Positions 6,462 through 14,594 of a stretch of DNA of 15,598 nucleotides are shown piece by piece (the stretch's first letter is position 1; every line of letters starts with the position of its first letter). Made by a program: the position numbers and the translations under genes. The notes below the pieces were generated by a model. It was not told the origin of the DNA. It saw only the letters and a list, made by a program, of their open reading frames with translations, and did not search any database. Source of the DNA: F23-D06 sp045600905 (GTDB lineage Bacteria; Bacteroidota; Bacteroidia; Bacteroidales; WCHB1-69). Where the stretch lies: contig JAZRYT010000105.1 in NCBI GenBank assembly GCA_045600905.1, positions 1 through 15,598 of the forward strand, in the 5' to 3' direction.

Positions 6462-6557
6462 TTTTTAGGGCCGCAAAAGTACGAAAAAATGTGAACTGTG
6501 AGCTGTGATCAGTGAGCAATGAAGAGTGAACCGTGATCAGTGAGCAGAGGATTTGCT
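6462..6557. repeat. Promoter-plus-heptamer block, copy 2 (96 bp)
   Basis: This is the second copy of the block at 5712-5814. It has eight heptamers (6491-6546): one of the two adjacent GTGAACC units is missing and one unit reads ATGAAGA. Apart from that and one T/A change before the array, the copies agree through GAGGATTTGCT. The block is at the same offset from the start codon as copy 1. Confidence 0.93.
6474..6481 (-). promoter_or_regulatory. -7 box of the 179-residue hypothetical gene
   Basis: TACTTTTG on the minus strand, identical in sequence and context to the permease promoter, 22 bp before the ATG. Confidence 0.6.
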
Positions 6558-6590
6558 AATAAAAAGTTATTGCGGTGCAGTCGTACCTTG

Positions 6591-6735
6591 AGCAACCCCG
6601 GAGGGGTAATATATGGTAACCCCAGATAAGGCTGCAGGCCGCAATCTGGGGGAGGAGGACGTGGTGTGGTGGTGTCGGCGCAGTGTGACTTGCACCGAAG
6701 AATCGCGGTAGCGATTGCAGCACATTCGTTACCTC
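6591..6735. repeat. REP-like intergenic hairpin element
   Basis: Three hairpins lie in a non-coding stretch after the stop of the secreted unknown gene. ACCCC (6595-6599) pairs with GGGGT (6603-6607) around GGA. CCCCAGAT (6620-6627) pairs with ATCTGGGG (6644-6651) around a loop that itself folds by GGC/GCC. AATCGC (6701-6706) pairs with GCGATT (6711-6716) around GGTA. Phrases such as CCCCGGAGGGG and the GCGATTGCAGCACATTCGTT that follows the third hairpin resemble repeated intergenic elements I recall from Bacteroidales genomes. The element may also stop the upstream transcript. It seems to end at or very near the stop codon of the gene at 6736. No transposase is nearby. Confidence 0.65.
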
Positions 6736-8364
6736 CTAATCACCCGGTTCTCGTAGTTCCAGAAGTATGCGCAGATTATAATCCGGTTTGTACATTTCCA
6801 GACGGTAGGGTTTTGTTTTCCATTGGATGCAGTTTTTGGATGGACTGCCCTTCAATCCGGTTTCCGTATTGAAGAAAGATGTCAGTTCCTGGTAAATCAA
6901 AGGATATTTGAATTCGGCTTGCTTGCTTCGACTTTCGTCGATTTTCCAGGAAATAGGAGTGTAGTTTTTTGTTTTTTCCCATTCGAAAAAGACGCCTTTC
7001 ACCAAGGAGTCTGATAAGGAATAGCAATACCAAGTGTGAATGGTTAGAATGCTGTCAATGACTTTGGTGAAAATCTCCATTCCATAGTTCTTGGGAACGT
7101 TCAATTCTTTCTGGAAATAGGCGTTCCTTCCGGCCATACGGGTGGTTTTGAAGGGGGTGCACAAGGACTGTTCAAAGGCAAGAACATCGCGGTAGTGCAG
7201 GGATTCCAAATGATTATAGACGTAACTGAAAGTTTCTTCAAAGAAATCTTTGCCTAAATACGGCAGGGAGTCCTGATTGTGGAAAATATGGACGATGTGT
7301 ACCTGATTGCCGTCAATGTCGATAATGCCGTATTCGTTGTTACTGCGGGAAAATGGTTTTAAGCATGAACTTTCGGAACTGTTTTTGCCGCGATAGCAGT
7401 TGGAATATTGGAATAGATCGTAGCATTCCGTTAAATCTTTCACGAGCGTGAGCCGGTTGTTGTCCAATCGAGCAATATAACTGTGTTGAGGATCTCTTAC
7501 GATGGTGTATAGCGAACCCCTGAATTGGAAAGCTCCTTCAAACAAATTGTCCTTGTATGAGGCCATATCCCACCAACCTTGTTCTGCCCACCGATATTCA
7601 AGTATGGTCTGGAAAGCGTCATTGCAACGATGGATATCGTGGTTGGGGTCTTTATTCATTTGGATGGCGATAGAATAGAAATCCTTGTCGTGAATGCCAT
7701 TATTGTACTGAATGATTTCATCGCAGGGAATGCCAGCCGCTGGGTTGTCCAACTTGCGAATACTACCGGCAGTTGTCAGATAGAAACTGCTGCCTATACG
7801 GTTGATGCGTTCGAGATGGGTCGGAAACAGATACTGTTTTCCGGAATGCTTGTCTTCGAACCACGAATAGTCGCCGAATTCGCCGTTGTCTATGTAATAG
7901 ACCTTGTAGTCGTCGTCTTCATAAAGTTGGTCGGACAAACAAGGTATGCTGTCCCATTTCAGCGTATTTTCGTTGAAGAAGTAGTGATGGTCGAGTCTAT
8001 AATAGTCGTGGATGAACAGCGTGTCGTGACGGACGAACAGGTCGTTGTATGGACTGGACAGTTTTTGAGGATATTCCAAATACTCGATTTTACTAAAATC
8101 TGTAGAGATGCGAAGGAAATGATTGGAGTCTTCGGAGAAATAAATACTATTCTCAGACAAAAGCACGTAGTAGAATCCGTGGAACTTGACGGCCTTGATT
8201 AGGTGGAGTGTTGAAAGCGGGTCGGCGAAGGCTTTCGCATCAATGCGGACGGTGTCGTGCGTGACCACGAAGGTGTCCGTTGAATCCTGTTGCATTGAGT
8301 GGTTTGACTGTGCGCAGGCACTGGCCGCATACACCATAAAAACGAAAATGAAAAAACGTCTCAT
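6736..8364 (-). CDS. Secreted protein of unknown function, 542 aa
   Basis: I do not recognise this family. Residues 1-19 (MRRFFIFVFMVYAASACAQ) form a signal peptide; the Cys at 17 lacks a good lipobox, so cleavage by signal peptidase I after ACA is more likely than lipidation. The mature protein is rich in aromatic residues and in short beta-like strands, with many Tyr, Asp and His, and recurring patterns such as YYVLLSENSIYFSEDSNHF and SFYLTTAGSIRKL. These suggest a beta-propeller or other repeated sheet fold, but no blades can be counted reliably. There is no membrane helix after the signal peptide and no obvious catalytic motif. The gene starts 43 bp after the alpha-2-macroglobulin stop codon with no -7 box in the gap, so the two are probably co-transcribed and may work together in the periplasm. 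Confidence 0.8.
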   Translation of the reverse strand: MRRFFIFVFMVYAASACAQSNHSMQQDSTDTFVVTHDTVRIDAKAFADPLSTLHLIKAVKFHGFYYVLLSENSIYFSEDSNHFLRISTDFSKIEYLEYPQKLSSPYNDLFVRHDTLFIHDYYRLDHHYFFNENTLKWDSIPCLSDQLYEDDDYKVYYIDNGEFGDYSWFEDKHSGKQYLFPTHLERINRIGSSFYLTTAGSIRKLDNPAAGIPCDEIIQYNNGIHDKDFYSIAIQMNKDPNHDIHRCNDAFQTILEYRWAEQGWWDMASYKDNLFEGAFQFRGSLYTIVRDPQHSYIARLDNNRLTLVKDLTECYDLFQYSNCYRGKNSSESSCLKPFSRSNNEYGIIDIDGNQVHIVHIFHNQDSLPYLGKDFFEETFSYVYNHLESLHYRDVLAFEQSLCTPFKTTRMAGRNAYFQKELNVPKNYGMEIFTKVIDSILTIHTWYCYSLSDSLVKGVFFEWEKTKNYTPISWKIDESRSKQAEFKYPLIYQELTSFFNTETGLKGSPSKNCIQWKTKPYRLEMYKPDYNLRILLELREPGD

Positions 8365-8407
8365 AGAGAAGGGCTTTTATTTTAAGATTTGTCCCATTTC
8401 AAAATTT

Positions 8408-11400
8408 TCATTTGTCCTCTTTTACCTTTACCCTCAGTCCTCTGCTTTGGGCGCGGAACTCGGGAGCATACAGGCATTCGATGGTGGCTATGCCGTGTGA
8501 GAAATCGCCGAGTTGTGTGGCAATCAGGTCGTATTCCCATACGTAGGTGCCCTGTCTCAACTCCGTGATGAAGAAGTTGGTGGAGGCGTCGTGCGGGCAA
8601 ATCTGGTAGCTGAAGCCGTTTTGGTAGATGACGTCATCTTTGAGGTTGGCAGGCTCGAAGGCGGAAGCACGCTGGTCTTTGAGGTGGACGAACTCCAGGT
8701 CGCGATTGCTCTTGATGACGATGCGCACGGTGATTTTCTCGCCCAGTCGGACGGGGTTGTCATCCGTGACCGGCTCCAAACGTGGTCCGTCTGTGGAGGC
8801 CACGCGGTGATAGAGCTCGCGTTCGATTTGCAGGCCGTCGGCAGTAGCGGCGACTTTGTCAAGATTTTCGAAATACTGCCAGTATAGTGCGCCGAAGGCA
8901 GGATGCGTGCTGTCTGTGCGCACGGTTACCTCTGCCAGTCGTGTGGTGATGTCCTCACCCTTCCACGTGTGGGTGATTCGTCCCGTGCTGATGGCGGCGT
9001 CCGAATCGTCGTTGGCGTTGAAGATCTGTCCGTCTATGGTCAGTGTGGTGGTGGCGGTAGATAGAACGTCGGGGCTGCTGTTCAGCAACAGAGCATAGAC
9101 AGCCTCTGCGGTGGCCGAGGTGTTGCTCCAGTTGTTGCTGTGTTTTTGGCACAGCAGCCACTGCTTCATCGCATCCAACTCGTCCTTGTTGGGGGCGATT
9201 TCCGTGAATGCTTCGATGAGCAGCGCTTGGCGCTCGACAGGAGCCTCGTACCACGGGAAGTAGTGGCAGAAGCAGCGTTCTTCGTATGCATTGCGCCAGT
9301 ACATTCCCAGCTCGGGATGGGTGATGGCCTGTTGGCGAATGGCTTCCATAATCTCGCGTGCTTCGTCTTGGCGGCCGATGCGGAATAAGATGAGGGCGAC
9401 TTCCGCCTGACGCGTGTAGTTGGCCTCGTAGATGTCCTGGACGGCCTTCTGCAGGATGATCTGAACGTAATGTTGGTTCAACCAGCTGGAGTCAACTTCC
9501 CCCAAGGTGCGCGCGTATAAGTACAGAACGTCGGTTTCGGTGATGAAGAAAGTCCAATTGTGTTTCTCACATTCGCGGATTTTTCTGGCAGCGCAGCTGT
9601 CCATCTGGCGGATGGCGCGGCTCATTGGCTCTTTGGCATTGGGTACGTCGATGCCGAGATGCTGCAACTTGCGGTAGCCGGCCACCACACGGTTGGTGAT
9701 GTATTCGGAATAGCGGCCGTTGTTGTACCATCCCCAGCCGCCCTTGGCGAGCATTCGGCTGGAGAGCTTTTGGCAGATGTTGTCAATCTGGCCTTGCAGA
9801 CGCTTGGAATCCAAAAGCTTGGCATAGTTGGCGGCGATATCCTCTTCGCGTTGGGCATTATAAACCCACGGCGTCTCCTCCAGCATTATGTTCTTGAGTT
9901 TCTCGTTTTGATGGAGCGGTGATAGGCTTTTACCTAAAATGGAATCGGCACGCCATTTGGCATAAACGTCTGCGATTTCTGGATGCTGGCGGACGATGTC
10001 CAGGGCAATGGCGTTGGCGTAGAGCTTGTGGAAAAGATGGTCTGTGCATTCGTATTTGTACTCCATCAGGTAGGGCAGGGCGGCAATGGCCGTCCAAACG
10101 GGATTGGTGGTGAGATCGAAGGTGTAGCTGTAGTTTTGGAGGGTGGATGAAGTGTCGTTTAGGATATGTTCGAACGTGACGGTCTGGGTGGCGTTGGCGG
10201 GGAGCGCGAAGTGCTTGGCCTCTGTCACCAGGGCGCGGTTGGGCAGTACGGGCAGTACGTTTTCCTCGCCGTCACCGTAGTTGCCGGACTGCGCGAGCAC
10301 GCGGTAACCGATGGCTTCCACGCCTTTCGGCACCACGAACTGCCAATTCACGGCGGTGGATTGCCGTGCGGCGCAGGTGAAGTCCTGAAGGGAGTCTGTG
10401 CCGTTGGTGAAAAGGACGAGCGGCTCATCGGTATCGAAGTTGAAAAGGGTGAGGCGCGCCTTGCCGCGCAAGGTGGAGTCCTGCGTGCTGCAGACTTTGA
10501 TGGAGAAATTCAGCGTGTCGCCTTCGCGCAGGAAACGCGGCGCATTGCTCTGTATCATCATCGTGCGTCGTGTCTGCACAAAGTCAACGAGCTTCCCGGT
10601 GTGCAGCTCCTTGGTGTGCGCCATCGCGAAGAACTTCCATTTCGTGTATTGGTCGGGAATGGTGAAGGCAATCTTCACGCGACCTTCCGCATCGGTTCGC
10701 AACTGCGGATAGAAGAAGGCCGTTTCCGTGAAGTTGTTGCGCAAACGTATGGTCGGACTGAAGACGAAGCTGTCGGGTACAGCTTCTTCAGAGATGGCCT
10801 TTTCGTTTTTTTCGGTGTCTTCTGTCTTTTTATTTCCTCGTACAGACGATATTTCCCCATCCATAGAGGCGACACCCTCGAGGGAGGAGAGTGCAGATGT
10901 GACACTTCTGCCAGAAGCTGTCCTGTCAGCATCGAATACGGGCGGTTCGTATTGAAAAACTTCTTCTATAGAAACGCCGGACTTCTCTCTGATTCTGACG
11001 CCGTCAATGATAGTGGCTGTCCCGTCGCTGCGGTTGCCGCGCACGGTGGCAGGTCCGCTGTAGTTCATTTGGCTTCTGTTGCTCCAAATGAAATCATGCG
11101 AATAGGGGAGACGCAACTGCTCATATTTCTTTTGCTTGAGGTGCAAAGGGTTAGAACAGGTCGTTGTGATGGCTTTGTGATTGTTTTCGCCTGTTCTGAT
11201 TTTGCCATACGAATAGTTGCGGAGTGACTTGGGGATACGTCCTGTGTGCGTAAAGGGCGACATCCAGTATTGTTCCGCGCTCATTCCCAACATTTCCAAA
11301 GAAGCATCGACCATCCCGGCGACAAGCTCTGCATCCGCCATCGTGTTGTCGTCCCTCTCCTTGACGCTGATTTCCCAAGTGTCGGAATGGCCAGGCTCTA

Positions 11401-14400
11401 ACACACGGTTCCAGTGGGTGAGTTCTAACTTCAAAATGTTGGTGGTAATCTTGGGAAGTTCTGTGCGAGGTAGCAAAAGAGTCTCGGCGTTTTGATGGAA
11501 GCAGTGTCCGCTTTGTACGGTACGCACTACCACGTTGATTTGGTATGCCCCGTTGGCTTTCGTTTTGACGCACAGCTGATGTTGGCTTTTGTCGGCAGGA
11601 ATCTCAAAGGCGCAGATTCGCTTTTCCCCTTGAAAGACATCGCCATACAGCCAGGCATCGGACAAGTACGAGCCGACCACAATGGTCAGCGAGTCTCCAA
11701 TTACTGACTTTTTCGGCAAATCGACATAGACAGGCTCATAGCGATGGGAAACGGTATCTTGGGTGTTGAAAATGGAAAAGTATTGTATGTCGGGTGTGAT
11801 GGTGGAGTCGGTTGCGCTCAACTCAACGCGATATTGTCCCTGCGGCCAATCATTAATTCTATAGCGGAAGATGGAATCCGTAAAGAAAGACTGCTCGATG
11901 AACAGTAGCGTGTCCGCTATTTTCCAATTGTTTATTTTGCTATAAAATGGATCCTTGGTGCTGTGCGGAAAACATTGTTGGTAAAGTTCTTCCGAACAAA
12001 TGGGGTGAGATGGTTGCTCGAAGAAGCCATAACGATAGTGAAGATAGGTGTCCGGCATTTCCATTCGTGTGACGCGAAGTCGTACGGGCACATTCAGCAC
12101 CTGGTTGCTATAGTTCCTAACTTTTACTTTCCAATTGAGAGAGTCTGATTGTGACAAGTCGATGTTTTGGACCTCCTCCAATTTCAGTTTCAGTTGATGT
12201 CCATAGACGGTGTAGGAATTTTTATCGGAATGAGTCTCGCCATTGACATCCGTCACGATGGCTTCCACGTTGCAGGTGTAGGAGAAAAGGTCACTTTCTG
12301 GAACAACATATTGAACGACAAATTGTCCGTTTTCATCACTGACGGTATCCAAGAAGAAGGTCTCTCCGAAATACTCGACACGCACGTTGACGTTGGCATT
12401 GGAAATGGGATAGCCGGCGAAGGCCTTCACTTCTCCTCGAATAAAAAGTGTGTCGCCGAAAGAGGTGGCTTCTTTATACGGCAGCAATTTGACTTCAAAA
12501 GTGGGTAGCTTGTATTCGGAGACTGTAAACAAGCAAGAGACCTGATGCGAAATGTATCCGTTGTGGTCATACTTGCGAAACCTTTTGTGCCGCGCGGCGT
12601 TTTTATCTGTAAAAAGTTTACCTTCGATGCCATAGTAGCCATTGGCGTTGGCGGGAATCTTGAACTGCCCAGCAACTGAACCGAATTCGTTGGTGGGCAG
12701 CTTGAGAGTGTCGTAGATGTGTGAATGATAGTCCTTTAAATAGAAAACGTATGTCTTATTGGCCTCGATTTTTCCATTATGAACCATTACGGCTTTGAAA
12801 TATAAGGTCTGCGAAGGTCGATACAACGTTCTGTCCAAAATGATACGGCTATTAGGATAATTTGTATATCCTCTTCGAAAGACGTAATTGTAGGGCATAG
12901 AAAGTTCATTGAAATGACAGGCATCCTTTCGGTTGTTTTTCACTACGTAAGAGTTTTTGTCATTGTAGGTTTTGAAGAAGTATGGCCTATACGAAAATTC
13001 TCCGTATTTGTCGGTGCTTCCTATGTGCCATTTGGCCCGAATATATTTATGTGTCAAAGCTTTGCCCGTTTGACGGTCGTGGGCGGCCTCGTGTATTTTT
13101 CGCCCGATGCCCCAGTAGGCCAATTTCACAGAAGTGATTTCCAACTGATGCATCATAATGACATTGTCCGTGTCGCATTGCGGGGTTAGGTGGAAAAGCA
13201 GCACGTAGTCGCCGGCACCTAAGCTGTCAATGGGCAATTCGGTGCTGTAGGATTCGTATGGAATGGGATTCGGCAGTACAAAATGCTGTTGCGCCTCTTG
13301 TCTTTTCAGCTTTTTCCAAATTTCAGCAGGGATGGTGTATTTCACGTTCCCGCCTGTACGGCCGGTTTTGAAAAACAGATGGTATAAGTCCTTGACTTTG
13401 AATATTGTGAGGTAGAGTGTGTCAATGTTGGTGTATTCAATTGGCAGAATGATTTTAGGAGAAGGGGCGTAATCTATCGCATCGGACGGACAGTCGAGTT
13501 TGATTTTTTCAATTTCCTTCAAATAAAAGTTCGCATTGTTGAGGAAATAATCGTTTGAGCTTTCCTTTGCGATTTTCTGAAACAGTTTGTGGCTCTGTTC
13601 CCGAAATCCGGGCGCGTTAATACCAAAGTTTGTGGTGTAATTATAAAGGAAATGGGCACGTGCATAGTCAATGGCCTCATCGGAACCGTATTGGTCTTCT
13701 ATTTGTTGGAGTCCGATCCAGAAAGAGTTGGAATCCAAATTTTCTTTGTCGGGGTAGTGGAGGATATAGTTCTTGGCAATCGCGTAATCAATGATGATGT
13801 TGCGTTCGGTCGTTGTGTCGTGTTTGCGGATGGCGCGGTCGATGAGCGGAGCAAAGCCCTGCGAGTTTAAGGGTAGGTTGTCAATGCGGTGTTGCACTAT
13901 CAGATCGAAAAGGGTGGGGCGGAGGCTGCGGTATTTGCGGCTCGTTTTTTCCAGCAGGAAGGAAAAGTCTTCCGTTGCCAAGATGGAGGTGCTTCCCAAA
14001 ACGTTGAAGCAGTCTTGCAGGTACCGCTGTGCCATTCGATAAATGTCGCTTGATGCCCACTCCTTCCATTTGCTGAAATCAGACAAGCCGATGGATGAAG
14101 CGGTGCTGGCACCACCTGACTGGTACATTTGTTCCAATAGGGTGCCGATGAAATAGTCGTACAGGCAGCGATAGGCGGTGTCGGTGGTGAGATTCTTCAC
14201 GGAGTCCAAATATTGCAGGCAGGTTCCGAGATCCCAATTGGGGTTGTTCTTCGTGTTCAGGATAGTGCGTTCGTAATGCACACGAAATAGCTGGTAGGTG
14301 CTGCTGTCCTGTAGGGCTTTGCGCTCGATGTCGTCCAAAAGTTTGTTGGCGGACTGCACCTTTGCATGGTTGCTGCTCTTATATTGCGCCCACAACGTCT

Positions 14401-14506
14401 TGTAGGACACGGTTGTCGTGTCATGGCTTGGCGCCTGCGCCCGCAACCCGAACGAAAGAATGATGCAAATGGACAAGAGGAAGAACTTTTTCATAATGTC
14501 TTTCAT
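8408..14506 (-). CDS. Bacterial alpha-2-macroglobulin family protein with a degenerate thioester
   Basis: At 2032 residues this is a very large periplasmic protein of the A2M family, whose bacterial members are thought to trap proteases that enter the envelope. MKKFFLLSICIILSFGLRAQ is a signal peptide without a lipobox, so unlike E. coli YfhM it is probably not a lipoprotein. Two starts exist (14506 and 14494); the second begins this peptide directly. A helical N-terminal region (about 20-340) is followed by macroglobulin domains, including an MG2-type domain near 550-650 (ILDRTLYRPSQTLYFKA). A disordered linker (about 1130-1250) precedes the A2M domain, recognised by TETAFFYPQLRTDAEG and YTKWKFFAMAHTKE (about 1255-1305). 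Next comes the alpha-toroid thioester domain, then a C-terminal MG domain (about 1880-2032) ending at a lysine-rich tail. The thioester site PYLMEYKYECTDH has Cys1487 but Asp1489 and His1490 where CxEQ is expected. The protein leads a probable two-gene operon with the 542-residue secreted protein. Confidence 0.92.
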   Translation of the reverse strand: MKDIMKKFFLLSICIILSFGLRAQAPSHDTTTVSYKTLWAQYKSSNHAKVQSANKLLDDIERKALQDSSTYQLFRVHYERTILNTKNNPNWDLGTCLQYLDSVKNLTTDTAYRCLYDYFIGTLLEQMYQSGGASTASSIGLSDFSKWKEWASSDIYRMAQRYLQDCFNVLGSTSILATEDFSFLLEKTSRKYRSLRPTLFDLIVQHRIDNLPLNSQGFAPLIDRAIRKHDTTTERNIIIDYAIAKNYILHYPDKENLDSNSFWIGLQQIEDQYGSDEAIDYARAHFLYNYTTNFGINAPGFREQSHKLFQKIAKESSNDYFLNNANFYLKEIEKIKLDCPSDAIDYAPSPKIILPIEYTNIDTLYLTIFKVKDLYHLFFKTGRTGGNVKYTIPAEIWKKLKRQEAQQHFVLPNPIPYESYSTELPIDSLGAGDYVLLFHLTPQCDTDNVIMMHQLEITSVKLAYWGIGRKIHEAAHDRQTGKALTHKYIRAKWHIGSTDKYGEFSYRPYFFKTYNDKNSYVVKNNRKDACHFNELSMPYNYVFRRGYTNYPNSRIILDRTLYRPSQTLYFKAVMVHNGKIEANKTYVFYLKDYHSHIYDTLKLPTNEFGSVAGQFKIPANANGYYGIEGKLFTDKNAARHKRFRKYDHNGYISHQVSCLFTVSEYKLPTFEVKLLPYKEATSFGDTLFIRGEVKAFAGYPISNANVNVRVEYFGETFFLDTVSDENGQFVVQYVVPESDLFSYTCNVEAIVTDVNGETHSDKNSYTVYGHQLKLKLEEVQNIDLSQSDSLNWKVKVRNYSNQVLNVPVRLRVTRMEMPDTYLHYRYGFFEQPSHPICSEELYQQCFPHSTKDPFYSKINNWKIADTLLFIEQSFFTDSIFRYRINDWPQGQYRVELSATDSTITPDIQYFSIFNTQDTVSHRYEPVYVDLPKKSVIGDSLTIVVGSYLSDAWLYGDVFQGEKRICAFEIPADKSQHQLCVKTKANGAYQINVVVRTVQSGHCFHQNAETLLLPRTELPKITTNILKLELTHWNRVLEPGHSDTWEISVKERDDNTMADAELVAGMVDASLEMLGMSAEQYWMSPFTHTGRIPKSLRNYSYGKIRTGENNHKAITTTCSNPLHLKQKKYEQLRLPYSHDFIWSNRSQMNYSGPATVRGNRSDGTATIIDGVRIREKSGVSIEEVFQYEPPVFDADRTASGRSVTSALSSLEGVASMDGEISSVRGNKKTEDTEKNEKAISEEAVPDSFVFSPTIRLRNNFTETAFFYPQLRTDAEGRVKIAFTIPDQYTKWKFFAMAHTKELHTGKLVDFVQTRRTMMIQSNAPRFLREGDTLNFSIKVCSTQDSTLRGKARLTLFNFDTDEPLVLFTNGTDSLQDFTCAARQSTAVNWQFVVPKGVEAIGYRVLAQSGNYGDGEENVLPVLPNRALVTEAKHFALPANATQTVTFEHILNDTSSTLQNYSYTFDLTTNPVWTAIAALPYLMEYKYECTDHLFHKLYANAIALDIVRQHPEIADVYAKWRADSILGKSLSPLHQNEKLKNIMLEETPWVYNAQREEDIAANYAKLLDSKRLQGQIDNICQKLSSRMLAKGGWGWYNNGRYSEYITNRVVAGYRKLQHLGIDVPNAKEPMSRAIRQMDSCAARKIRECEKHNWTFFITETDVLYLYARTLGEVDSSWLNQHYVQIILQKAVQDIYEANYTRQAEVALILFRIGRQDEAREIMEAIRQQAITHPELGMYWRNAYEERCFCHYFPWYEAPVERQALLIEAFTEIAPNKDELDAMKQWLLCQKHSNNWSNTSATAEAVYALLLNSSPDVLSTATTTLTIDGQIFNANDDSDAAISTGRITHTWKGEDITTRLAEVTVRTDSTHPAFGALYWQYFENLDKVAATADGLQIERELYHRVASTDGPRLEPVTDDNPVRLGEKITVRIVIKSNRDLEFVHLKDQRASAFEPANLKDDVIYQNGFSYQICPHDASTNFFITELRQGTYVWEYDLIATQLGDFSHGIATIECLYAPEFRAQSRGLRVKVKEDK
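10037..10048 (-). other. Degenerate thioester motif CTDH in the alpha-2-macroglobulin
   Basis: Thioester-forming A2M and complement proteins carry CxEQ, where Cys and Gln form the reactive bond. Here the four codons read Cys1487-Thr-Asp-His1490 in an otherwise typical context (MEYKYE before, LFHKLYANAIA after). Without the Gln the canonical bond cannot form. Confidence 0.85.
10826..11044 (-). other. Linker with TonB-plug-like peptides inside the alpha-2-macroglobulin
   Basis: Residues 1155-1173 (VRGNRSDGTATIIDGVRIR) resemble the plug core of TonB-dependent receptors, where an IRG-type strand is followed by Y/V-IDGV. Residues 1198-1227 (SGRSVTSALSSLEGVASMDG, then EISSVRGNKK) resemble the segment that normally comes before it (a helix followed by PGV, then a glycine-rich turn and IRG). 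The order is thus reversed, and VRGN occurs in both. About 25 residues separate the two. The region lies where the protease-sensitive bait region is expected. Confidence 0.6.
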
Positions 14507-14525
14507 AATGCGATGATGCGATAAT

Positions 14526-14565
14526 GTAGAAAAGTAGAAAGGTAGAGGAGTAGAGAGGAAGAAAA
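14526..14565. repeat. 8-bp tandem array, unit GTAGARRR
   Basis: GTAGAAAA, GTAGAAAG, GTAGAGGA, GTAGAGAG and GAAGAAAA run end to end, just upstream of the alpha-2-macroglobulin start. Directly before the array on the plus strand is a partial second motif, with AATGCGAT followed by GATGCGAT. The period here is 8, in contrast to 7 in the other arrays. Confidence 0.75.
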
Positions 14566-14594
14566 GTGTAATAGCGAATATGCGGTAATTATTT

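Noticed and set aside
5712..6557. Insertion sequence or integron cassette around the 179-residue gene
   Set aside because: The flanking blocks are direct, not inverted, repeats, there is no transposase or integrase, and no attC-like structure was seen; reported only as a direct-repeat-bracketed gene.
7579..8202. 207-codon plus-strand frame
   Set aside because: It is antisense to the 542-residue secreted protein and Val/Ile-rich with no domain, consistent with a shadow.
8281..8364. Lipoprotein signal in the 542-residue protein (ASAC)
   Set aside because: The -3 position is Ala rather than Leu/Val/Ile and the sequence ACAQ fits signal peptidase I better.
10166..11227. Long open frame of 353 codons on the plus strand
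   Set aside because: It is antisense to the well-supported alpha-2-macroglobulin, has no recognisable domain, and is explained by the GC-rich codon use of the opposite strand.
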